Shown here piece by piece: positions 55,201-64,000 of a stretch of 64,000 bases of DNA (position 1 is its first letter; every line of letters begins with the position of its first letter). The stretch is from Heterohyrax brucei (lineage: Eukaryota > Chordata > Mammalia > Hyracoidea > Procaviidae). The position numbers were made by a program, and so were the translations under genes. The notes beneath the pieces were generated by a model. That model was not told the origin of the DNA and searched no databases. It saw nothing but the letters and a program-made list of their open reading frames with translations. The DNA is taken from the NCBI GenBank assembly GCA_028571685.1, contig CM053162.1, forward strand, positions 3,290,001-3,354,000, written 5' to 3'.

Positions 55201-55930
55201 ATTGAAGACGGCAGTCGTGGCCTAGTCCCTGATCAGAACACTGTAGAAGTTGAAAGAACAAGACCCGTTTCTCTTCTAGTTACCTTTATGTTACATTGCC
55301 TTTTGCAAATCTCTTTCTAAAGACCAAGATATAAGAGACACATTTGTTCTTAAAAAGAAGTAATTTCAAAACATTTCAGACACCAAAAAGAATTACTTAA
55401 AAGTTATGACAGCTTACAGCTATAACAAGAGCTCTACCAATACAATTGTAGCTTCTTGTGTACTTCTAAGCCTACAAATGCATATAATTAATTTAGTGCT
55501 TTTTTTCTTGAGAAGGGCTATTCTATGACAATGAGACTTGCAGAATAGGCTTACAATTTATTTTCTTTGGCATTTTTTGAAACAATGATTTTCAAGTTAC
55601 ATAGGAGAAACAGGATTAACAGAAACTTAGGTTTGGTGGAAGTAGGACCATAGTAAGGAAATGTGGAAGAACTGATTGGTATTTGTATTTCATGTGATTG
55701 GAAGTGGATGGAAAGTCCCTGGATCAGAAACATTAGGGCAAGGGTCTGAGGAAAGGTTTATACCTTTTAGTGTCCTCATGCATCTTACATAGTGATTACA
55801 AAGATATTTAGATGGTTTAAAATTTATTTTGTGCATTGCATCTTTTCTGTGTGTATTCATCTAGTTCATTGTATTTTACAGACATTTATAGGCCTTTCTT
55901 TTCCTTGGATGGAGAGTAGGAATATGTGTG
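55201..55930. other. Unassigned sequence
   Basis: Nothing recognised. Confidence 0.4.
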
Positions 55931-56085
55931 TTCAGAGCTCTGTAGTGCAGCAGTTAAGAGCTTGGTTGCTACCTAAAAGGCCAGCAGTTTGAAACCACAA
56001 ACCGCTACTTGGAAACCCTATAGGGCAGTTCTACTCACCATGAGTTGTAATCAGTTCGACGACAATGGGTTTCATTTGTATTTTA
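55931..56085 (+). repeat. AfroSINE
   Basis: Sense: gagctctgtagtgcagcagt, taagagcttggttgctacct, gaaaccctatagggcagttc, and a short tail, gagttgtaatcagttcgacg acaatgggtttc. Confidence 0.92.
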
Positions 56086-56139
56086 AAGAAGCAATATTAG
56101 TGTTTCCTGAAGGGACTAAGTAGGAATGTTTTATTCGCT

Positions 56140-56240
56140 GAATACATATTTCCTAAGCACCTGTGTCGGTAGATCTTGCACCAGGCACAGTGCAAAGCAG
56201 GCAGACATGCTTGCTGCCTGTGAGAGGTGCACAGTCAAGC
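56140..56240 (+). repeat. MIR/L2-type ancient repeat
   Basis: tacatatttcctaagcacct ... accaggcacagtgcaaagca ggcagacatgcttgctgcct resembles the same ancient pattern as 27838-27935. Confidence 0.5.
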
Positions 56241-57595
56241 GATTCTTTGAAAAATAGCCTGTCCCATGACAGGCAAGAATGGTTACACAAGAACATAATG
56301 AGGGAGCTTCTCTCTGAGTGGGTCATGGGGGACAATTCAAAGCCACCTGAGGGTCTCCATGAGAGTTAAAGATCAGTGTGAATACCTAGTGGCGTCAATC
56401 TTGTCCTTCAGAAGGCTGAGCTTTATCCTAACCACAGTCATTTCCCTGATGTCACATTTCCTCAGCGTGGCCCTATGTCACTTGCCAGTCTCCCTTAACT
56501 TCTGTGGCAGCATCTGGGGTCTTATTCCAGACAGGCTCTACAAGTGCTTACCCTTGGTAGCAAAGGGGCATAGGCAAGGGGTCGAAAAGCTCAGGATGAT
56601 CACTATCCCTAGAAAAAACATTTCAGAGAACATGCCTTACTAAGAATGGGCCAATGATCCACCATCCTTGAAGAAAAAAAATTGCTTGCACTACATTCAG
56701 ATTTAATATAGTACATGTACCGTCATCGAGGATTGCTATGAGGCTGGGAAATTGGACAGAATTTCTGGATCTTTCATAAAAATGGAGTTGGATGTATCTT
56801 TCCACTATGTCACTCAAAGTCCTTTTTATAAACCTGTCAGCTGAGATTCCACACTATCTCTCACAATAAATTTTTACTTAAATTTGGCTCCAAGGAAAAT
56901 GCTGTCTTGAATGATGAATTTTCATGCTTTTACTTTTAGGGCAAAAATGACACATTCCAGTGTACTGTCCATCTGCCTTAGCTAGCACAAGCTCTCAAAT
57001 TCATTACCCAAGTGTTATGTCCTCAACCAGGTACCTAGGGGCATCATCTCCCTTCTTTGTCTGCTCTGTCAGACTTCTCCTTAAATGACTTTTATTATTT
57101 GGAGGGGTGACCTGAAGTCTACCGTGTAGGTAAGATTCAAATCTAAAAGTAATGATTATTTTTCTGTGTGTTCACCTATATAACTATCTGTTTATCTCTC
57201 TAGCTAAAGGATAGCAAATAGTGGAATGAAACTTGGACCTTGAACACTTGGAAGGATAGGGTTATTTCTTACTGATTTGCAAATGAAAATTATAGACAGA
57301 TGAAATGTTTTTGAGTATCAATAATTCTATATCCCCAGATTACTTACTGAAGGGTCGTGTAGAGGAGGGAAGAGCCATAAACTGTATGCTTGGAAGATAT
57401 CTACCACCTGGGGCTCGTTCCTCTATGTCTGGCTTCTCTGAATTCACATTCACTTAGAAATGATCAAGAACATTCAACAAGCAGCTCTTCAACTACCATG
57501 AAAATCTTCCCAAATCAATGCTTCTTTAAACCATGGTTTTGGACAAGTTTGTTCTGGTTCTAACCCATGCTGAGATAGTGCTTGTCCATCCCAGG
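56241..57595. other. Unassigned sequence
   Basis: No gene or repeat recognised. Frames up to 94 codons (56359-56643) show no family signature. Confidence 0.4.
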
Positions 57596-57680
57596 TGCAC
57601 TGAATCATAATCTACAGTTTAACAAGATACCCAGGTGATTCTTACATATAATAAATTTTGAAAATTGGTGCTCTACTAGT
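57596..57680 (+). repeat. MER5-like fragment
   Basis: caggtgcactgaatcataat ctacagtttaacaagatacc caggtgattc matches the second half of MER5A. Confidence 0.5.
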
Positions 57681-57689
57681 AGTTCTGTG

Positions 57690-57790
57690 AGTTGTCTCTG
57701 ACCAGCAGTATTAGTATTACTAGGGAATGTTAGAAATGCAAATTCTCAGTAGGGGTTCCAACCAGAACTAATCAGTTTCGAGTCCTATTT
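57690..57790 (+). repeat. MER5A-like hAT transposon fragment
   Basis: gaccagcagtattagtatta ... gttagaaatgcaaattctca ... actaatcagtttcgag matches the first half of MER5A. The fragment at 57596 is the second half, so the order is not that of one element. Confidence 0.7.
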
Positions 57791-59192
57791 AAACAAAGAG
57801 ACGTGGTGTACCGCCATGAAAACACTGTTGAGGAGTGATGAAGATGAGTCACACTAAGATCTTGACCTCAACATCTTATAGCTCAAATAGGAGTTGAAAC
57901 AGTCTTACAAAGTTGTATAAGTGTGGTAGATTAGAAATTGCTCAGTACAAGTAGAAACAAATTTCAATAGTGATTCAGAAGAGTAAAGGATCTTTTTGTT
58001 ATTGTTGCTAAGATCAGGAAAAGCTGTATGGAGGAGGTAATATCGGGCAGAAGGGCCATCTAGGTCAAAAGAACAAAAGTGTGAAGAAAAACGAGTGCTA
58101 GGTATGTTCAAAGAAGGTGAAGCTCTATTTGCCTAGAGAGTCAGTTATGTGTAGGAGAGTAGAGTGAGAAAGACGACTAGGTTGTGAGTATATCAGCATG
58201 GCCTTTGAAAAGTTTTTCTTTTATGTTACAATCCCAGGGGACCTACTGAAGTTTTTTTCAGCAGAATAATATCATTAGATGTACATTTCAGGAAAATTAA
58301 TCAAGGTGAGTCCTGGAGCAGTGAGTAGCGAAACACCAGAGACAAACAATAGTTGCAAGCCAACAATGAAGATGCAGCAATGGGGAGGGGGCTTCATGGT
58401 AGAGAAAGGGTTATCTAACTCTTCAGCCTGGAGATGGGAGTGGGTTGCATGGGCTGACAGTGCCGTGGAGTAGGTGGCAGTGGTTCTCAACTCGGGATAA
58501 ACAGATTCCTCCAGGTAACATCCTGTCAGTACTACAGACAACTGTGGCTCCTGTACCAATTTATAGGGGAAATCCTTAGAGACTGGGCTGTTCCTGGGAT
58601 AGAACAATATGGTGCCCAGAAGTAGACATACCTGAAGAGGATGAAGGCGGCTGATAACAGGATTACTTACTATTGCCCTGTCCTCCAGATAAGAGACGGT
58701 GGCAATGACAATACGGGCATTAGTTGGGACACATCAGACTTCTCACATACTGTTTGCTACGTTACACAACACACTGTATTTCATTGAAACTTACATCAAC
58801 TGTGATGATAATTGTTTTACAAATAAAGAAAATCAGGCCTGAAGTAGTTAAGCAGATTGTTCAAGACTATTCAACCCAAGAAAAACAGGGTGATGTTATC
58901 AGGTGTGTTTGCTTGCTCTTGTGGTTTTGTTTCCCTTAATCTTAGAGTCATTGCTTCCCCACCTCCCGATGTTGATATAATTGCCTCTTAGGTTGTTAGT
59001 GCCAGAAATGACTTGTAGAAAGTGAGCATGGACCCCCGTGGAAACTTCAGTCTAGGACTTAGGTGCTTCTGAGGCTTTACTGTGTGAAGAGCAGTCTGCT
59101 CCACAACTGCCCAACACCAGGGTACTCCATCTGTCTCAGGCTACTCACGCAGATTCTGGACCCCCTACAGCCTTTCCTGGACCTCTTTTGGT
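57791..59192. other. Unassigned sequence, some ancient repeat
   Basis: 58010-58260 resembles the unnamed ancient repeat at 13553-13732 (ggaggaggtaatatcgggca ...). The remainder holds nothing recognisable, including no coding signature. Confidence 0.45.
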
Positions 59193-59487
59193 TTCTTGAG
59201 TTCTTTCAGTTTGAGAAATGCAGAACGTGTTCTTTCCTTCTGGTTTTCTATTTCCAGCTCTTTGCATATATCATTATAATACTTTATTTTGTCTTCTCAA
59301 GCTGCCCTTTGAAATCTGTTTAGTTCTTTTACTTTGTCATTCCTTCCTTTTGCTTTAGCTGCTCAATGTTTCAGAGCAGGTTTCGGAGTCACTTCTGACA
59401 TCCAATTTGATCTTTTCTTTCCTGTCTTAATGACCTCTTGCTTTCTTATGATGTCTTTGATGTAAAGATGATGTCTTTGATGTAAAG
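59193..59487 (-). mobile_element. RTE-5, inverted 5' segment
   Basis: Antisense RTE sequence: ttgagttctttcagtttgag aaatgcagaacgtgttc ... agttcttttactttgtcatt ... cctgtcttaatgacctcttg. It breaks off against the sense part at 59488. The boundary contains an exact 20-bp tandem duplication (59448-59467 and 59468-59487). Confidence 0.85.
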
Positions 59488-61140
59488 AACTGAAGAAAAA
59501 ATTCAAGCCTTGAGTTGCAATAGTGAAGGACTCTACAGGAAAAATGTTAAAACAACTCAGTGAGCATCAAAAAAAGAAGGAAGGAAAACACAGAGTCATT
59601 ACACCATAAAGATCTGATTGATGTTCAGCCATTTGAAGAGTTGGCATATGATCAGGCACCAATAGTACCTAAGGAAGAAGTCAAAGCTGTACTGAAGGCA
59701 TAGGTAAAACGCAAGGCTCCAGGAATCGATGGAATATCAGTTGAAATATTTCAACAAACAGATGCAGCACTGAAGTGCTTACTCATCTATGCCAAGAGGT
59801 TTGAAGGACAGCTACTTGGCCGATTGGCTGGAAGACATCCATATTTATGCCCACTCAAAAGACATGTGATCTGACAGAATGTGGCAATTACTGAACAATA
59901 TCATTAATATCACAAGCAAGTAAAATTTTGCTAAATATCATTCAATTTTGCAGCAGTATGTTGACAAAGAACTGCCAGAAATTCAAGGTAGTTTCAGAAG
60001 AAGATGTGGAACCAGGGATATCATTGCTGATATCAGGTGGATCTTGGCTGAAAGCAGACACTGCCAGAAAGATGTTTACTGGTGTTTCATCTACTACGCA
60101 AAGGCATTCGACTCTGGATCATAAGAAATTATGGCTAATATTGCATAAAATGGGAATTCCAGAACACTTAATTGTGCTTTTAAGGAATCTATACGTGGAT
60201 CAAGAGGCAGTTGTGCAAACAGAACAAGGGGACACTGCATGGCTTTAAGTCAGAAATGGTGTGTGTCAGGGTTCTATCTTTCCGTCATACCTTTTCAGTC
60301 TGTATGCTGAGCAAATAGTCTGAGAAGCTGGATTATATGAAGAAGAAAGAGGCATCAGAACTGGAGGATGGCTCATTACAACCTGCTTTACACAGATGAC
60401 ACCACCTTACTTTCTGGAAGTGAAGAGGGTTTGAGACTCTTACTGATGAAGATCAAGGACCACAGCCTTCAGTGTTGATTGCATTTCAACATCGAGAAAA
60501 CAAAAATCCTCACAACTGGATTGTGATTGTCAAGGATTTTACTTCACTTGGGTCTGCAATCAATGCCCATGGAAGCAGCAGTCAAGAAATCAAAAGACTC
60601 ATTGTACTGGGAAAATCTGCTGCAAAGGACCTCTTTAAAGTATGGAAAAGTAAGGATGTCAGCTTGAAGACTAAAGTGGGCCTGACCCAAGGCATGGTAT
60701 TTTTGATCACATCACATACTTGCAAAAGCTGGACAATGAACAAGGAAGACAGAAGAATCGATGCCTTTGAACTGTGGTGTTGGAGAGGAATATTGAATGT
60801 ACCACGGGACTGCCAGAAGAACAAACAGATCTATTCTGGAAGAAGTATAACCAGAGTGCACCTTAGAAGCAAAGATGGTGAGATTGTGTCTTGCATATTT
60901 TGGACATGATGTCAGGAAGGATCAGTCCCTAGAGAAGGATATCATGCTTGGTAGAGAGTCAGCAAAAAAAGAGGTAGACCCTTGAAGAGATGGACTGACA
61001 CAGTGGCTGAAACAATGGGCTTAAGCATAAAAACAATTATGGACATGTTGCAAGACCAGCCACTATTTCTTTCTGTTATGCATAGGGTAGCTATGAGTCA
61101 GAAACAAATCGATGGCACCTAACAACAACTTTTGGCTTGG
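59488..61140 (+). mobile_element. RTE-5, sense body to tail
   Basis: Sense RTE from tgaagaaaaaattcaagcct, through RT (59928-60248; SADDTT-type blocks at 60390), the C-terminal region (60472-60909), to the tail cgatggcacctaacaacaac at 61110-61130. Its first bases correspond to the same family position as the start of the inverted piece, which is the pattern left by twin priming. Confidence 0.9.
60472..60909 (+). pseudogene. RTE-5 ORF2 C-terminal remnant
   Basis: 145 codons: FTSLGSAINAHGSSSQEIKR, LGKSAAKDLFKVWKSKDVSL, TSHTCKSWTMNKEDRRIDAF, and ELWCWRGILNVPRDCQKNKQ. This is the conserved C-terminal region of RTE proteins. Upstream frames are broken. Confidence 0.85.
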
Positions 61141-61224
61141 CAGCAGTGAGAGCTAAAGGAATTTCTCCAGTCCCGAAGTTCTGGTTCATAGGGTTATACA
61201 CACTATTAGCTTGTTGCCTGATAT

Positions 61225-61455
61225 GGCAGGTTGGGTTCCCAGAGTCAGATCCAAATTCAATCCTGGTTGTGGCACTTAACCTACTATGTAATTTATATAA
61301 ATTTCTTAATCTGTGCAATCCTAGGTTTCCTCATAGGGAAACAAAGGTGGCAATTATACCTACTTCTTAGAGCTCTTGTGAAGATTAAGTGTATTAATTC
61401 ATGTAAAATATTAAGCACAGTGCCTACAGTGCAATAGACACTCAGTAAAAGTTAA
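61225..61455 (+). repeat. MIR
   Basis: Sense: aattcaatcctggttgtggc acttaacctactatg ... ggtttcctcatagggaaaca ... gtgaagattaagtgtattaa ttcatgtaaaatattaagca cagtgcctacagtgcaatag. A long, well-ordered MIR. Confidence 0.85.
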
Positions 61456-61575
61456 CTTACAATTTTGCATAGAATTTTAAAACTCAGCCTTTGATTTTTT
61501 TTTTCCTCTATATAATTTAACTATCAACTATGGGTTTTGGAATCAGATTCCCCCAATTCTATTTCTGTCTTCTTT

Positions 61576-61610
61576 AGTCGGATCTGACTCGACGGCACTT
61601 GGCTTGGCTT
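61576..61610 (+). repeat. SINE tail fragment with cttggcttgg end
   Basis: agtcggatctgactcgacgg cacttggcttggctt matches the tips at 31244-31277 and 41687-41745. No body is attached. Confidence 0.7.
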
Positions 61611-63554
61611 TGCTATCTAGGAAATTTGGGTACATATCAACAAGTTTCTGCAACAGATTCCTAATCTGTTAAAGAGGGAGAAAGACCTACATCTCAGATG
61701 GTTGTTAGTGCTAGTGTATGATGCATTTAAGAGCGTTCTAGCACTGGCTCTCATACAATATAAATTTGCTAGTCTTAGGATTATTACTATTCTTATTAAC
61801 ACCAGGGAAATAGCATTTCTGGGGACACCACAGTGTAGGCCTTTGTTTCCTCACATATCTCTCACCTTTACTAACAAAATTTCTCCCACACATGGCATCC
61901 TTGGAATTTCTCTGCCCTTGGATGCAGGGATTGTAGACTGAGCAGAGGAAGGTAGGATCTTGCAGGGAAAAGATGGTTGGAGCTGAATGAGAAGACAGGG
62001 GAGTGTGAGTCCTGTTGATTGAAGACTTATTCTGCCTTCCTTAGATTCCAATTCTTTTGTGCCCATGTTAGCGGAGGGAGATAACCGCTGTCAGAGGCCT
62101 ATGTTTCGCCATCATGTGTCTACACTGGCAGTGAGATGCTCAGAGCTGCTGGGAAACCACACACTGACAGAAACCCCCACTGGAACAGGCTGGTTCTCAT
62201 GGATTGGGAGAAGCCATGCCAGAGAGCCAGCAACTCAGTTTGTAGCCAACAGTGTGTCCCCATGAATACATCTCATGGTGGCCTATTCACCGCTGCCTAG
62301 CCAGGTTGCCAAGTCCTGGCTTCCCTTGAAATGGTCCATGGTGAGATGACTTTCGTCCTCAGCTGGCTTCTCCCTTCCCCTCTTATCTGCATCTCTCCAA
62401 CTTCTACTTCCTCAGAATCTGTAGGTGGGTGGATCTTCTGCAGCTACTTCTACATGCTGGGGAAATTGGCTGATTGAGCCAAGTGTGATAGGAGTCATTT
62501 GTTTTTAAGCTGCACATAAGCATCAGATGAGATTTATAGCACTTGCCTTCATGCTGAATCAACCCTCTGGGAGCCATTAAAGTTTTACTGCTCTGTGCAG
62601 TGGCCTTGGCCGGAGTGGAACTAAGGAACCTGAAGTTGGAAAAGCTTTTTCTCTCATTGGTTTGTCACAAGGAGTATTGATGGAGAGAAAATAGAAAGAA
62701 TTTTTGTTGTTGTTCTGGTGCCTCTTTTTGGTTTCAACTCTTTTCTATACTGCAGGAAGTTTTGGGATAACTTCCCATATAATTTCCACAACACACTAAG
62801 CCTTCTCACTTCAGCGAAACTGATTCTCAGAGCGTATCTTTTCCAGGAAGTCTTTGTATGTTGATCAAATGGAAGCCAAGAGTTTTCCTGATAGTCCCTT
62901 AGCTCTCTGGCTGGGCCCTCACCCTTTATCACTTCAGTAGTCTTAGCTCCAGATGTTGATGTCTGTTTTACTTCAGACCTCTTATTGTTGGATACATGTA
63001 CGGATGTTTTGATCTTAAGTCCTAAAATTATAGAAAGAAGTATTAGAAATTCTTCAGTTCATCTGGAGACGTTAATTAAATCATGTAAGTTCATGTTGCT
63101 ATGGTTATCCTGATGACAATCTATCATCGACAGAGTCTTTGGAAAGCGTGTTTTCCTGCTGCAGTTAAAATATAGATATATATATATACATGTATGCCGA
63201 TTTCAGCATTCTCCCTTTTCTCACTGGGCCTGCAGCTGAAATATTTAGACTTGCTTGCTTTCTGCTGGAAAGAGCTCGCTTACTGTCAGTCAGTAACAGC
63301 TACTGTATACTTGTCACATATCTACTAGAGCACTGGGGGCATGGTTTTTCCATTTATGGAGTTTATAACATAGCAGGAAAGACAGGTTTAAAATATGTCC
63401 TCTGAACAGTACCTGAAATGAAAATGTGAATTGGACTTGCTGATTATTTATTCACCGTGAGGGCCAAACCTCAAGCAAAATCTGTCCTCATTATAGTAGG
63501 ATACAATATACAGTGATTTATTAATTGCCATTTTGGGCATCTATTTTATCTAAG
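61611..63554. other. Unassigned unique-looking sequence
   Basis: No gene or repeat recognised. At about 63090-63115 the sequence gttgctatggttatcctgat contains a half-site-like RFX motif (gttgctatgg). A short (AT)n run lies at 63175-63188. Confidence 0.4.
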
Positions 63555-63725
63555 CACTGAACTAAATACATAGGTTATTTCATTTTTATTCTGATCAAAA
63601 TCTCACAAGACATGTTTTGTTAGTTTCATTTCATAAATAAAGAAACCATAGCTTAGAGATGATAAGTAATAAGTCCAAGGTAGTACACCTAGCGAGTGAT
63701 TGAACAGAGCCTAGAGGCCAAGCTG
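63555..63725 (-). repeat. MIR
   Basis: Antisense MIR order: agcactgaactaaatacata ... tttcatttcataaataaaga aaccatagcttagagatgat ... agcgagtgattgaacagagc ctag. Confidence 0.75.
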
Positions 63726-63875
63726 AGGCCACTGTCTGGCCATTGTTCTCTCTGATGCATCTCATTCTCAGGCCTGTAACGTCGGAAAGTTTCAATCACC
63801 ATTCATGCCTCATTGTACTTTCTAGCTGTTGGTTACTGTATAACGCATATACGCAGTCAAACATTAACAGAGGCT

Positions 63876-64000
63876 TCAGACTGGTAAAGTAGAGAGTCAG
63901 CATAAAAGAAGAGCCTCAAAGAGGTGGATTTATATAGCGGCTGCAACAATGGGCTTAAGTGACAAAACGATTGTTGGCATGGCGCAGGATTGTACAGTGC
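63876..64000 (+). mobile_element. RTE 3' end (RTE-6), runs off the window
   Basis: Sense RTE C-terminal sequence (agagagtcagcataaaagaa gagcctcaaagaggtggatt ... ggctgcaacaatgggcttaa ... gttggcatggcgcaggattg). It is equivalent to 60950-61075 of RTE-5. The start near 63876 is a 5' truncation; the tail lies beyond the window. Confidence 0.85.

Noticed and set aside
63171-63190. (AT)n microsatellite
   Set aside because: Only about 14 bp of AT repeat, too short to be notable.

Overview
The window is non-coding, AT-rich mammalian nuclear DNA, intergenic or intronic. I found no host gene, no exon that I trust and no functional RNA gene. Its repeats point to an afrotherian, most likely of the elephant lineage: RTE (BovB-clade) LINEs with the 3' tail ggcacctaacaacaac, many tRNA-derived AfroSINEs (head gtggcgcagtggttaagagc-like, tail gactcgatggcaatggg-like), a lineage-type L1, and a MaLR-like LTR family that appears lineage-specific. 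The family identities come from my recall of consensus sequences, not from a search.

Layout. 85-2424: antisense L1 5'UTR plus ORF1 without ORF2. 2596-3840: sense RTE 3' half. 3841-7301: mostly unassigned. 7302-12735: antisense RTE split by a solo LTR (7921-8444), a second RTE in the opposite orientation (9827-11691) and a SINE. 12810-15420: two old MaLR/MLT1-type LTRs broken up by a dense SINE cluster. 16424-16732: shrunken LTR. 17238-19602: sense L1 5'UTR plus ORF1 without ORF2 (HAL1-like). 21578-22075: solo LTR. 22076-27984: mainly unique sequence with MIR, MER5 and SINE remnants.

27985-47285 is the centrepiece, a nest of insertions up to five levels deep. An antisense RTE (27985-30440 and 46314-47285) is split by a 5'-complete antisense L1 (L1-d, 30441-46313). 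L1-d is split by another 5'-complete antisense L1 (L1-b, 32651-43720). L1-b is split by a 5'-truncated antisense L1 (L1-a, 35921-39310), and L1-a is split by a solo LTR (38310-38835). Target-site duplications readable in the sequence support three of these four insertions. Smaller inserts sit in the outer layers: an LTR-like unit at 28633-29076, a 137-bp L1 tail at 31063-31199, and SINEs.

47286-64000: SINEs, a sense L1 3' half with a 308-codon reverse transcriptase frame (49116-52262), another solo LTR (52913-53361), MIR and MER5 remnants, an RTE with an inverted 5' end (59193-61140), and the start of another RTE 3' end running off the window (63876-64000).

All coding remnants are decayed LINE ORF1 or ORF2 pieces. 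The RTE and L1 reverse transcriptases would have mobilised themselves, and in trans the SINEs. I see no operon, CRISPR array or other system. The most notable signals are the nested insertions, the ORF2-less L1s, the LTR family with intact 5-bp target duplications, the inverted RTE 5' end, and several short sequences I cannot place.
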